Part shown: one piece after another, positions 52,933 through 61,239 of the stretch
Position numbering within the stretch: position 1 is the first letter of the stretch
Layout: the number at the start of each line of letters is the position of its first letter
Origin: SABI01 sp963676605
GTDB lineage: Bacteria > Spirochaetota > Spirochaetia > Sphaerochaetales > Sphaerochaetaceae
Length of the DNA: 64,000 bases
NCBI GenBank assembly: GCA_963676605.2
Contig: CAXXSP010000024.1
Coordinates: 103,652 to 167,651, forward strand
Direction: 5' to 3'
Program-made: the position numbers and the translations under genes
Notes under the pieces: generated by a model
What the model saw: the letters and a program-made list of their open reading frames with translations, nothing else
What the model was told of the DNA's origin: nothing
Database searches by the model: none

Positions 52933-54225
52933 AGGTATGTCCTTAGGGTCTTTTCTGTGTCTGGTATTTCTATCTCAGCAGGAGCATACACTCTGAATAC
53001 TCTGAGTGAGGAGGTGAAAAGGGAGACGAACTGATCAGAAAAGAGTTCGCTTGCCTTCGAAAAGGGGAGCTCGCTCTTTTTTCCTGTTCTAACAGGGAGA
53101 TCCGATTCAAACCGTACCTCTTCGCTGATATCTACGGTAATATCCTGATCTCTCAAGGAAGGGTAGAGCTTCCTGAGTTCCCTGCAGATATGTTCTTCAA
53201 GAGCGATTCTTCCTTCCTCCGATGCCCATGTCTGATGTTTTTTCACAACTTCTGTCGAAGGGGATGACAGCCTTTTCCTCAAGGAGTCTTCCTCCCTGTA
53301 CACGATCAAACAGCTCCCGTGAGGGGGAGGGGGGAAGAGATCTCATCAGGATAGCGAACTCGAGATCGTCAAGATGAGTGAGCTGCCGGTTGGTGAGAAG
53401 CCCCTCCTGCAATGCCTGAAGGACACTCCGTTTGATCATTGCTGTGGCTGCACGGGTCTCCTTATGCCAGTAGATGTATTTGTACATCAGATACTTCGAG
53501 AACAGGAGATGTTCCACAGCTCCGAGGGCTTTCTTCTCAAGGTAAAGCCTGCCGTCTTGCGTGATGCCGATATGCCGCAGCAGATAATCTACATCCTGCA
53601 CCCCGTAGGGAACTCCGCAGTAGAAAGCATCTCTCGAGAGGTAATCGAGCTTGTCCGGGTCAAGGGTCCCGCTCAGTACCGAGCGGTAGAAAAGGATCTC
53701 CCTGTCTTCACAGGGACGTGTATCATCGATGATCTGACAGACCGAAGCGACAGATGTTCCGACTCTCTTCGTGATGAGTACCCGCAGCTCCTGATCCTCT
53801 TCTATTCTCTGTGCGCCGAGAACTTCATGAGTCGGGCTGACACAGTCTTTGAGGGCATGGGCATAGGGGAAGTGCCCGACATCGTGCAGGAGGGCGGCGA
53901 CGAAGAAGGCCTGGATCCCTTTCAGAGAGAAAGAAAAGCTGTTCTCTCCCGATGCTCTGCTGAGGAGCGAGAGTATCATCTGACGGGCGACGGCATACAC
54001 GCCGAGGGAGTGCTCATACCGCGTATGCTGAGCACCGGGATAGAGGAGGTAAGCTGGTCCAAGCTGCCGTATCGAATGGAGTTTCATCATGATGGATGAA
54101 CGAGTTATTCTAAAGAGGGCAGGGGAGAGGGGAATATCGTGATGGATCGGGTCTCTGATGATCTCCGTAGCCTCTCTCTGGAGAGTTGCTATGATGGTGA
54201 TCAGGCTTTCAGTCTGTGTGCTCAT
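52929..54225 (-). pseudogene. HD-domain phosphohydrolase, interrupted by a frameshift
   Basis: Frame 1 runs from the ATG at 54225 (or 54237) and contains an HD hydrolase: IRDPIHHDIPLS, QHTRYEHSLGVY, the metal pair LLHDVGHFPYAH and the late Asp in LDPDKLDYLSRD. It is intact until about RELFDRV near 53295. It then runs into a low-quality tail and stops at 53197, while the next frame picks up a plausible helical continuation (REEDSLRKRLSSPSTEVVKK on) to 52929. Joining them needs the loss of one base between about 53290 and 53335; G runs of 5 and 6 at 53323-53334 are likely sites. The joined protein would be about 430 residues, normal for dGTPase-like/YwfO-type HD proteins. Substrate unknown. It could be a sequence error rather than a true pseudogene. 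Confidence 0.75.
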
Positions 54226-54273
54226 GGTACGGTTCATCCTATAGAAACTTCACCTATCTGTCCACTGATTCAT

Positions 54274-54303
54274 TTGACATGGATAGCTGAAGTGGGGTAC
54301 ATA
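54274..54303 (+). promoter_or_regulatory. Promoter of the small exported protein gene
   Basis: TTGACA (54274-54279), 18 bases, TACATA (54298-54303), nine bases, ATG at 54313. Leader of one or two bases at most. Confidence 0.55.
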
Positions 54304-54312
54304 TCTGTAAGT

Positions 54313-54756
54313 ATGAAGACCTTTCTGATCACCCTTATCCTGTGCACTCTCCTAGGAGTTCCTCTTTTCTCCTCTGAAGAAACCCGTCACCTGCAGGACA
54401 TGGAGATGAAAGGGGTGCTGCCCCTTCTGGAAGGAAAAACACTTCTGTACGATTTCGGTTCTGATCATGCTGTGGCGTACAGGCTTCTTCAGGCTCTCAG
54501 GCAGCCGTACTCTCTTGCATGGACTGACGAGTTTCTGGATCCTGAGATCAGGGCGACACTCCTCTATTCCCATGAAAAGGACCTGATGTTCCTCTCGGGA
54601 GCGTCTGTAGAATCGCTTCAGATTGAACAGAGTGCTCTGAGGATCTCCGTCAGGCTGATCTGCGTAGGAGAAGATGGCACGAGGCGTGTTTTCAGAACTA
54701 TCTGGAAAGAGGGTGAAGACGGGCGGTACAGGCTGTTCGCTCTAGATGATGAATAA
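54313..54756 (+). CDS. Small exported protein of unknown function
   Basis: 147 residues from the ATG at 54313, with a signal peptide (MKTFLITLILCTLLG ... FS). A longer frame from 54139 would put the signal peptide in the middle and cover the divergent HD gene. The mature part alternates Leu-rich and charged segments (VAYRLLQALRQPY, KDLMFLSGASVESLQ) and ends in ALDDE. I do not recognise it. No strong Shine-Dalgarno; the promoter ends 9 bases before the ATG. It lies directly before the tRNA-Met gene. Confidence 0.6.
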   Translation: MKTFLITLILCTLLGVPLFSSEETRHLQDMEMKGVLPLLEGKTLLYDFGSDHAVAYRLLQALRQPYSLAWTDEFLDPEIRATLLYSHEKDLMFLSGASVESLQIEQSALRISVRLICVGEDGTRRVFRTIWKEGEDGRYRLFALDDE

Positions 54757-54780
54757 TTGAAAGAGTATGGAGGAATCCTC

Positions 54781-54810
54781 TTGACATGATGTGCTGAAGC
54801 CGATTATATT
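54781..54810 (+). promoter_or_regulatory. tRNA-Met promoter
   Basis: TTGACA (54781-54786), 18 bases, TATATT (54805-54810), 39 bases before the tRNA. Confidence 0.75.
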
Positions 54811-54849
54811 GTCGCCTGTTGACAGCAGCACAGAGTGTTGAATATACAC

Positions 54850-54922
54850 GGCGGCGTAGCTCAGTTGGTAGAGCAAACGGCTCATATCCGTTCGGTCAGG
54901 GGTCCGAGTCCCTTCGCCGCTA
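54850..54922 (+). tRNA. tRNA-Met (CAT anticodon), probably elongator
   Basis: A complete cloverleaf of 73 bases: acceptor GGCGGCG with CGCCGCT (first pair G-U), D arm GCTC/GAGC, anticodon stem AACGG/CCGTT with loop CTCATAT, T stem AGGGG/CCCTT. No CCA is encoded. The anticodon stem lacks the three G-C pairs of initiator tRNA, so elongator Met or lysidine-modified Ile2 is meant. The T loop reads TCCGAGT, with C where nearly all tRNAs have the T that becomes pseudouridine 55. Confidence 0.9.
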
Positions 54923-54926
54923 ACAG

Positions 54927-54965
54927 GCTTCCTTTCCCACAGAGGGTCAGGAAGCTTTCTTTTTA
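54927..54965 (+). terminator. Terminator after tRNA-Met
   Basis: GCTTCCT (54927-54933) pairs with AGGAAGC (54949-54955), followed by a T-rich tract. Confidence 0.8.
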
Positions 54966-54981
54966 TCTTACGGCAGGTATC

Positions 54982-55010
54982 TTGAAATTCTCATGACGGC
55001 AGAGTACTGT
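54982..55010 (+). promoter_or_regulatory. Promoter of the membrane protein/CYTH/parvulin unit, leaderless type
   Basis: TTGAAA (54982-54987), 17 bases, TACTGT (55005-55010), seven bases, then the ATG at 55018. No Shine-Dalgarno. Confidence 0.55.
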
Positions 55011-55017
55011 ATCCCCT

Positions 55018-55794
55018 ATGACTGGATTCTTTCTTAAAAAGGCCTTTTTTGACGGCTGGGATAATATGATCTCACTGATCATCATAAACCTCGGGTACCT
55101 TCTGGTACTGCTCGCTCTCTATGGTGCATTCTCACTCATGCAGATAGCGCTCCTTCCTGCGATTCTTGTCTTTATTCTGACCGTGGGGCTCCATGCCTTT
55201 TATGCTGCAGGTGTCCACGCGATCACCTCCACCATGGTGAAGGGAAGAAGGGGAGAGGCTTCAAGCTTCTGGAAGGCAATACCTGCCATGTGGCGGCACG
55301 CGCTGCTTCTCTGGGCGGCTGAGAGCGCAGCCCTGACGATCCTCGTGTTCGTCATTCCCTTCTACCTTTCCCTTCATTCGATCTTTCCCATGATCCTGGC
55401 AGTCCTTCTGTTCTGGGTTTTTCTCACCATTACCGGAGCTACGCTCTATTACTATCCGCTTGCCATGAGGTTCCCTCAGGATTCTCCACGGAAGACGGCA
55501 AAGAAAGCGTTTGTGATCGTGCTTGACAACCTTCCTTTCTCAATTTTCCTCAGTATCTACCATCTGATTCTCTTTGTCCTTTCGATTTTCCTTGCGACGA
55601 TCATTCCGGGCGTGGCAGGCCTTGCCGTCTCCCGGAACGGAGCCTTTGATCTGCTGATGCTGAAATATGATTACCTTGAAGAACACCCTGAGGCCGATAG
55701 GAAACATCTCCCGTGGGACGATCTGCTCTTCGAAGAGAGAGAAAAGGTCGGTCACCGGTCACTTCGTTCGATCATCTTCCCCTGGAAGGACTGA
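55018..55794 (+). CDS. Polytopic inner-membrane protein, unknown function
   Basis: 258 residues with about five or six membrane spans (near 20-42, 45-70, 98-122, 122-148, 178-200), positive loops and a charged C-terminal tail of about 45 residues (HPEADRKHLPWDDLLFEERE). The layout resembles DUF624/YesL-like or similar small spirochaetal membrane proteins, but I cannot assign it to a named family with confidence. Its translation probably starts leaderless. It is followed by the CYTH gene after one base, so both are linked. Confidence 0.7.
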   Translation: MTGFFLKKAFFDGWDNMISLIIINLGYLLVLLALYGAFSLMQIALLPAILVFILTVGLHAFYAAGVHAITSTMVKGRRGEASSFWKAIPAMWRHALLLWAAESAALTILVFVIPFYLSLHSIFPMILAVLLFWVFLTITGATLYYYPLAMRFPQDSPRKTAKKAFVIVLDNLPFSIFLSIYHLILFVLSIFLATIIPGVAGLAVSRNGAFDLLMLKYDYLEEHPEADRKHLPWDDLLFEEREKVGHRSLRSIIFPWKD

Positions 55795-55795
55795 T

Positions 55796-56353
55796 ATGGC
55801 GACAGAAGTTGAATGCAAGATGTCACTCGGTGCAGACTCAGTGCAGCTGATACACCAGAGAATTGATGGGTATTTTCCTCCTGAGTCTGTAAGAGAAGAG
55901 GTTCAAAAGAAAGATCTCTACTGGGGAATCGACCCCGAAGAGAAGGCTCTGTTCCGGGTGAGGGAATCGGGTGACCGGTTTATCATGACGAGAAAGAGCA
56001 AGGAGACCAGGTCAGACGGTCTTGAGGTGAATGACGAGATCGAATTCTCCTCAGGTTCCGACGAGCGGGAGATTCACCGCTTTTTCTCCTCTCTCGGATA
56101 TCTGCCTCTCTACAGGAAAGAAAAGCACGGCTGGCTGTGGGCGAACGGTTCTCTGACCGTGGAACTCGTTGAAGTGAGCACCCTCGGCTGGTATGTGGAA
56201 ATGGAGATTCTTGTCGATGCGAGAGGTCCCTACACCTCTGATGATGCCCTGCGGGAGCTGATGGAACTGAGAAGTACCCTTGAGCTTGACGAGCTTCCTC
56301 TGGAGGGAAGGTATTACAGCGAAATGCTGCAGGAACAGAGAAAAGGAGTATGA
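55796..56353 (+). CDS. CYTH-domain triphosphatase/class IV adenylate cyclase-like protein
   Basis: 185 residues from the ATG at 55796, with GGAAGGA upstream. The N-terminal ExExK signature is present as EVECK (residues 4-8). The tunnel residues follow in ALFRVRESGDRFIMTRKSK, and EVNDEIEF and VELVEVSTLGWYVEMEI give the later acidic strands. CYTH enzymes hydrolyse thiamine or inorganic triphosphate, or make cyclic AMP (CyaB type). The compact size and WYVEMEILV segment fit the CyaB/ThTPase branch; the activity cannot be chosen by eye. Confidence 0.85.
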   Translation: MATEVECKMSLGADSVQLIHQRIDGYFPPESVREEVQKKDLYWGIDPEEKALFRVRESGDRFIMTRKSKETRSDGLEVNDEIEFSSGSDEREIHRFFSSLGYLPLYRKEKHGWLWANGSLTVELVEVSTLGWYVEMEILVDARGPYTSDDALRELMELRSTLELDELPLEGRYYSEMLQEQRKGV

Positions 56354-56631
56354 ATATGGAAATGAGAGCATCACATATCCTGGTGAAAGAAAGAGGCCTT
56401 GCCGAGCAGATCCTGAAGCGTCTGAAAGGCGGTGCCGATTTTTCGGCTCTGGCACGTGAATTTTCAACCTGTCCGAGCAAGAGCAAGGGAGGAGATCTCG
56501 GCTGGTTTGCACAGGGACAGATGGTGCGGCCATTCGAACAGGCCTGTATGAAACTCTCCGTCGGAGCTCTTTCCTCGGTTGTTCCCACCCAGTTCGGCTT
56601 TCATATCATCAAAAAGACAGGGATGCGCTAG
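56350..56631 (+). CDS. Single-domain parvulin-type peptidyl-prolyl isomerase
   Basis: 93 residues, no signal peptide, so a cytoplasmic PpiC-like protein. It shows the parvulin elements ASHILVKERGLAEQIL, GADFSALAREFSTCPSKSKGGDLGWF, VRPFEQACMKL and the final QFGFHIIKK. Its ATG overlaps the CYTH stop (ATGA), and the ATG at 56356 is an equally good start because GGAG is better spaced from it. It speeds cis-trans turns at Xaa-Pro bonds. Its 3' end overlaps the convergent ATPase gene by 4 bases. Confidence 0.92.
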   Translation: MNMEMRASHILVKERGLAEQILKRLKGGADFSALAREFSTCPSKSKGGDLGWFAQGQMVRPFEQACMKLSVGALSSVVPTQFGFHIIKKTGMR

Positions 56632-57428
56632 AGCTCCTGCTTCCATCGGGGCAGGATGTACCTCTCCTGTCCCACTTCCGACATATTCTCAACGATATCC
56701 ACATTGACGCTATACACCTGTTCAATACGTTCTTCAGTAAGGACCTCTTCTGCCGTGCCTTCGGCAGCGAGTGAACCGTTGTTGAGGAGGATGACTCTGT
56801 CGCTGAATACAGCAGCTGCATTGAGGTCATGGAGGACCGTGATCACGGTCACTCCCCGAGAGACGGTCAGCTCCCTGAGTAGTGAGAGAATTTCCACCTG
56901 ATGGTGGATATCGAGGTGTGATACCGGCTCGTCCAGAGCGATGACGCTTGCATCCTGGGCAAGGGCACGCGCGATGAGCATCCGCTGATATTCACCTCCA
57001 CTGAGCTCAGTGATCAATCGCTCTTTCAACTCTGAGAGTCCGAGCGCATGAACAGCCCTTTCGATCGTGTCCGTATCGGTATCCTTGAGCTGGGAGAACC
57101 GTCTGTGATGGGCGTATCGTCCCATCGCCACACACTCATAGACACTCAGATCCCAATCGATCCTTCCGCTCTGCGGAACGAAGGATATATGCCTTGCCTG
57201 CTCTCTGCGTGTCATGTGCCGGGTAGGCTTGCCCTCATAGGTGAGCTCTCCCGTCTTCCCTTTCAGAGACCCTATGAGGGCTCTTATAAGGGTCGTCTTT
57301 CCCGAGCCGTTGGGGCCGATGATGCTCACGAATTTCCCCTTCGGGAAGGTGAGTGACAGATGTTCAAACAGGGGCGTATCACGATAAGAGAAGGTGAAAT
57401 CGCTGATTGTAAGAGCTGATTCGCTCAT
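56628..57428 (-). CDS. btuD: Cobalamin ABC transporter ATP-binding protein
   Basis: 266 residues. ABC ATPase of the FecE/BtuD group: Walker A IGPNGSGKTTL (near 36-46), Q-loop SFVPQSGRIDWD, signature LSGGEYQR, Walker B VIALDEPVSHLD and the switch His in VLHDLNAA. It powers import through the permease coded just upstream (4-base overlap). The whole set lies behind a cobalamin riboswitch, so the substrate is a corrinoid. The siderophore alternative for this family is unlikely for that reason. Confidence 0.9.
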   Translation of the reverse strand: MSESALTISDFTFSYRDTPLFEHLSLTFPKGKFVSIIGPNGSGKTTLIRALIGSLKGKTGELTYEGKPTRHMTRREQARHISFVPQSGRIDWDLSVYECVAMGRYAHHRRFSQLKDTDTDTIERAVHALGLSELKERLITELSGGEYQRMLIARALAQDASVIALDEPVSHLDIHHQVEILSLLRELTVSRGVTVITVLHDLNAAAVFSDRVILLNNGSLAAEGTAEEVLTEERIEQVYSVNVDIVENMSEVGQERYILPRWKQEL

Positions 57429-58435
57429 ACGCTTTTCCTCCTGCGGACCAGAAGAATCAGGAACAGCGGTGTTCCTGCAATACTCGTGATGACACCTACC
57501 GGAAGCTCGGAGGGTGCGATGGCTGTACGGGCGATAAGATCGCTCACAACCACCATGATCGCTCCGCCGAGCAGCGTGAGAGGGAGCAGCCGTCTGTGAA
57601 GTGGGCCTGCGACGAGTCTCATGATATGGGGGACCATGAGCCCCACGAACCCGATGATGCCGTAGAGAGCGACGGTTACCGACCGAGTCGATACCGTACA
57701 GAGGATGAGAAGAATGATTCGTATCTGACGCAGGTTCACACCCAGGGAATGGGTGCTTGCTTCATCGAGAAGGAGCATGTCCATCTCCCGTGTCAGTGCA
57801 AAGAGGGGAAGGGTTCCGATGAGCGTTGTAATCGAAAGAATCAACACCTTTGTCCAGGTGCTGGTCACGAAGGATCCCATAGTCCACTGGAGAATCGCGT
57901 GGAGCTGAGTTCTATTGAGATAGAGGAACAGGGTCATGAGAGCCGAGAGGAGGAAGTTGAGTGCGATCCCTGTGAGGAGAAGGGTCGTCGGTGAGTTCCT
58001 GATTCCTCCTGAGATGAAGAAGATCAGAATGCTGGTTCCCAGTGCACCGACGAAGGCTACGATGGGCACGACGAAGGCGGAGGCTGCCCCGCTCACAATT
58101 CCCAGGTAGGCTCCGAGGGCGACGGCAAAGGCTGCTCCGCTGCTGATGCCGAGTACGAAAGGGTCACTCATGACGTTTCTGAACAGTCCCTGATAGACCA
58201 TTCCGGAAGCGGCAAGAGCCGCTCCTGTGATGATTCCCCCGAGGATCCGCGGGAATCTGAGATTCCAGATGATATGGGAGGTTGTAGGATTCTCTGTTTG
58301 CCTGCCGGTAAGAGCCTTCAAGACCTCGCTGATAGGGATAGAGACGCTTCCGCTTGCCAGCGCGACAAGAAAAAGAATCACCAGGGCGAGGAAGAGGAGG
58401 GTTGCAAGGAGTGTGGGCGAAACCTTCGTGTTCAC
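57425..58435 (-). CDS. btuC: Cobalamin ABC transporter permease
   Basis: 336 residues, about ten membrane spans, FecCD/BtuC family. Landmarks are WNLRFPRILGGIITGAALA, GMVYQGLFRNVMSDPFVLGIS, GGAIMVVSD-like AIMVVVSDLIAR and the terminal PSELPVGVITSIAGTPLF that faces the ATPase. It forms the inner-membrane channel for a corrinoid. It overlaps btuF by 4 bases and btuD by 4 bases. Confidence 0.92.
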   Translation of the reverse strand: MNTKVSPTLLATLLFLALVILFLVALASGSVSIPISEVLKALTGRQTENPTTSHIIWNLRFPRILGGIITGAALAASGMVYQGLFRNVMSDPFVLGISSGAAFAVALGAYLGIVSGAASAFVVPIVAFVGALGTSILIFFISGGIRNSPTTLLLTGIALNFLLSALMTLFLYLNRTQLHAILQWTMGSFVTSTWTKVLILSITTLIGTLPLFALTREMDMLLLDEASTHSLGVNLRQIRIILLILCTVSTRSVTVALYGIIGFVGLMVPHIMRLVAGPLHRRLLPLTLLGGAIMVVVSDLIARTAIAPSELPVGVITSIAGTPLFLILLVRRRKSV

Positions 58436-59353
58436 TTGAACAGCTCCGGGTGCAGCAGGTGTGCCATGAGAGAGACAGCTTCGGCTGATCTCGGTCCCTG
58501 ACGGTTGAAGATATCTGCATCTACAGGATAGATCGAGTCATTCTGTACTGCGCTCAGGGAGCTGTACGCCTCATTGGTGGCAAAGGAGGTCTTTGTCTCC
58601 TCGAAGGTTGCACCCCAGGTGGGAGGGAGGATGATCACTTCGGGATCGTGGAAGAGCAGACGCTCGAGTGAATAGGTCCAGTTACTTCCGTCCTTCGCCA
58701 CATTGTCCCCTCCTGCGAGGGTGATGATCTCATGAATGAAGGTGTCGCCTGTGGCACTGAAATCTCCCCACTGCCCGAAGCCGGCCACGTAGTACACCGG
58801 CACAGGGTCGGCTGAGGAGACGATATCACTGACAGAAGAGATCTCTTCTCTCATCTTTCTGATGAGAGCATCTGCTTCCTGTTCAGCTGAAAGGATGGTG
58901 CCGACCCTTGCCGATCAGATTGTAGGTCCCTTCCATCGACTGAGACTCATTGAGATAGATGACCTTCACCCCTCCGTACTCGAGGGCTTCGATGATCTGA
59001 AGCTGACCAAGGGTACTCACCAGCACGATATCGGGGTTCAGCGCAACGATCTGTTCAACGCCGGGACTCATCAGGTCTCCCACGGAGGGGACTTCAGCAG
59101 TCTCAACGGGGTAGTTGCAGTAGTCGGTCCTTCCGACCAGCGCATCCCCTTTTCCTAGAGCGTACACGATCTCTGTGATATTCGGACTGAGGGATACGAT
59201 TCTTCCTATGGATTCGGGAAGAACGACCTCCTTGTCACGGGAGTCCGTGAAAGTGACTTCCGAAGCCCTCTGCGGCACCTCGACAGCACCCTGCGAAAAC
59301 AGGGAAGAGATGAGAAGAACTGTGATGAGTATGATGCTGATGGTACGTTTCAT
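58432..59353 (-). pseudogene. btuF: Cobalamin-binding protein BtuF, interrupted by a frameshift
   Basis: From the ATG at 59353 (GGAGG 8 bases upstream; two earlier in-frame starts are less likely) the product has a signal peptide and the BtuF/FhuD opening (GRIVSLSPNITEIVYALG, LVGRTDYCNYP, DLMSPGVEQIVALNPDIVL). After GTYNLIGK near 58907 the frame runs into a stop at 58883. The rest of the protein (ILSAEQEADALIRKMREE to HLLHPELFK, stop 58432) continues in the next frame. Removing one G from GGG (plus-strand CCC 58905-58907) joins the two into about 307 residues, a normal BtuF. The riboswitch, permease and ATPase are intact, so an error in the sequence or a very recent mutation is likely. Confidence 0.8.
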
Positions 59354-59443
59354 GTCCATTTCCTCCAGAAAACTGTGTATGGGCATGATACTGCATACCC
59401 GACCTATTCACCGTAGGCCCAATCTTTTAGATTGTCAGGTTCT

Positions 59444-59592
59444 CGGTATGGCAGGTTTCCTGGCTGCATGGACTGTGAGGTGAATCCTTCTCGAATGGTT
59501 TCATTCAATGGACGCGTTTCGCATTCACCCTTACCATGGTTACAGTGGCGGGACCGCACAGGATTTTCACCTGTTTCCCTACACCATACGCG
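59444..59592 (-). ncRNA. Cobalamin riboswitch
   Basis: On the minus strand the classic conserved blocks appear in order: GGTGAAAATCC and TGCGGTCCCGCCACTGTA (59540-59575), the central stems, then the B12 box GCAGCCAGGAAACCTGCC (about 59449-59466) and the P1 closing pair GTATGG/CCATAC. A short CAATCT/AGATTG hairpin at 59420-59434 and the leader to btuF may be the expression platform. It should turn off btuFCD when adenosylcobalamin is plentiful. Confidence 0.93.
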
Positions 59593-59699
59593 TTCTTGAT
59601 TGTACTGACAGAGTGTGAGTATTGTCAATCGAGATGCTCTGTCCTCATTTCAGATATTTTTATATTCATCAGAAGGGGATTTAATGGTACACTGTGGGC

Positions 59700-60653
59700 A
59701 TGGACCACTCCGATGCATTCTCCCGCCTCTGCCGTCTCTGTCTTCATACCGACGAGGTGCTGTCGCTTGAACAGGCTTTCTCCGGAGTTCTGGATATCAA
59801 CGACAGAGATCTGAACGGTCACACCCCGGTCTATTACGCTGTCACGCAGAATCCACGGATGGATGTCCTTGAAGCCCTTATCAGGAGAGGAGCCAGGCTT
59901 GACTTCTTCCTTCTTGAAGAGGCTGTGAAACATAATCAGAATCCTCACATCGCGATCAGAATCTTCAGAAATCTTCCCCATCCGGATACCCGGAAGATGA
60001 ATTATCTGTTTCTCCTGGCCGCCGCAAACCGGACGGAGAGAACCCTTCCCGAATTCTTCCTTGAGGAAGGAGCCTCACCCGATGCGACCCTCGGTCTCGA
60101 TATCTACCCCGAATTCGACTGGGATGATGATCCCGACGAGCAGATTCCCGAGTATCTACTCGTCGAAGAGAATGCTCTGGTGTTCGCTATCTATGAGAAC
60201 CCTGATCCCTATCTCATGGTTCCGACCCTGATCTATCTCGGAGTCGATTTCAATTTCATGGACAGGGAAGGACACTCGGTACTCTACCATGCGCTCGATG
60301 ATATCGAACTTGTCACGATCCTAGTCGAAGCCGGATGTGACCTCCACCGGTGCGATTCAAGCGACAAGACCCCTCTCATGCTCGCCTGTGAAGGCGAGAA
60401 CTGCGAAGTGGCGCTCTACCTGATAGAACATGACCCTGAGATCAACCGTGTGTGCTGTGAAGGAAGAACGCCGCTTCATTTCGCGCTCTCTCTTCACTTC
60501 ACGCAGAACTATGATGTCGTGAAGGCTCTGATAGCCCATGGTGCGGATGTGGAAGCTCAGGACTTCAAGGGGCATACTCCTCTCGAGTACGGGTACCGCT
60601 ATTACGCGAGAAAGGCAACACTCGAACTGCTTGAAAAGGCGTTGGAGAAATAA
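59700..60653 (+). CDS. Ankyrin-repeat protein
   Basis: 317 residues. Repeats of about 30-33 residues: an early one (INDRDLNGHTPVYYAVTQ), two or three divergent ones, VDFNFMDREGHSVLYHALDD, CDLHRCDSSDKTPLMLACEG, PEINRVCCEGRTPLHFALSL and ADVEAQDFKGHTPLEYGYRY. It has no signal peptide or membrane span, so a cytoplasmic protein-binding role is likely. The partner is unknown. The ATG at 59700 lies 6 bases after TACACT, with no Shine-Dalgarno; a GTG two codons earlier is in frame. It is divergent from the riboswitch. Confidence 0.85.
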   Translation: MDHSDAFSRLCRLCLHTDEVLSLEQAFSGVLDINDRDLNGHTPVYYAVTQNPRMDVLEALIRRGARLDFFLLEEAVKHNQNPHIAIRIFRNLPHPDTRKMNYLFLLAAANRTERTLPEFFLEEGASPDATLGLDIYPEFDWDDDPDEQIPEYLLVEENALVFAIYENPDPYLMVPTLIYLGVDFNFMDREGHSVLYHALDDIELVTILVEAGCDLHRCDSSDKTPLMLACEGENCEVALYLIEHDPEINRVCCEGRTPLHFALSLHFTQNYDVVKALIAHGADVEAQDFKGHTPLEYGYRYYARKATLELLEKALEK

Positions 60654-60685
60654 GGTCAAAGAGCAAACTTCTTCTACAATTATTA

Positions 60686-60716
60686 TTGACTGATCCGAGA
60701 TGAATGTCCGTAGGAT
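60686..60716 (+). promoter_or_regulatory. Possible rnhA promoter
   Basis: TTGACT (60686-60691), 19 bases, TAGGAT (60711-60716), six bases, ATG at 60723. The same TAGGAT could also act as a weak ribosome site. Confidence 0.4.
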
Positions 60717-60722
60717 AAACGC

Positions 60723-61178
60723 ATGGAAACACTCACAATTTATACAGACGGCGGATGCTCGGGAAACCCCGGCCCCGGAGGCTGGGCTTACGTAGTCTCG
60801 AATGATCAGGGAATCGTCGCTTCTTCAAGCGGAGGGGAAGCTCAGACGACCAATAACAGAATGGAGCTCACTGCAGTGATTGAATCACTGAGGTTTGTCA
60901 TCTCTGCCTATTCGCCTTCTTCTGTCACCCTCTGCACTGACAGTCAGTATGTCCGTCAGGGTATCACAGCGTGGATCTACAGCTGGAAGAAGAACGGATG
61001 GAAGACAGCGGCCAAGAAACCGGTGAAAAACAAGGAGCTGTGGCAGGCTCTTGACGCCGAGAGGGAACACCTGAAGGTGGAGTGGGTCTGGGTCAAGGGG
61101 CACAGCGGAATCGAGCTGAACGAGATGTGTGATACCCTCGTCGGTGCGGAGATGGATAAGCTGAAAAAACTGAATTAA
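60723..61178 (+). CDS. rnhA: Ribonuclease HI
   Basis: 151 residues. Cuts the RNA strand of RNA-DNA hybrids. The four acidic catalytic residues are in TIYTDGGCSGNPGPGGWA (Asp8), NNRMELTAVIE (Glu), LCTDSQYV (Asp) and NEMCDTLV (last Asp); the flexible-loop His is in VKGHSGIELNE. The Trp/Lys-rich basic handle (WKKNGWKTAAKKPVKNK) is present, so it is the E. coli-like type. Length is normal. Confidence 0.96.
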   Translation: METLTIYTDGGCSGNPGPGGWAYVVSNDQGIVASSSGGEAQTTNNRMELTAVIESLRFVISAYSPSSVTLCTDSQYVRQGITAWIYSWKKNGWKTAAKKPVKNKELWQALDAEREHLKVEWVWVKGHSGIELNEMCDTLVGAEMDKLKKLN

Positions 61179-61194
61179 GTTTCTATAACCAGTG

Positions 61195-61223
61195 TTGACA
61201 CTTTCAGGTCATCTTGGTACTAT
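61195..61223 (+). promoter_or_regulatory. tRNA-Lys promoter
   Basis: TTGACA (61195-61200), 17 bases, TACTAT (61218-61223), 16 bases before the tRNA. Confidence 0.75.
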
Positions 61224-61239
61224 CCAACACGTTCGTAAC

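Noticed and set aside
52929..53309. Separate 126-codon gene after the HD hydrolase
   Set aside because: It starts with a TTG inside the HD gene without ribosome site and reads as the missing C-terminal part; a frameshift is the better explanation.
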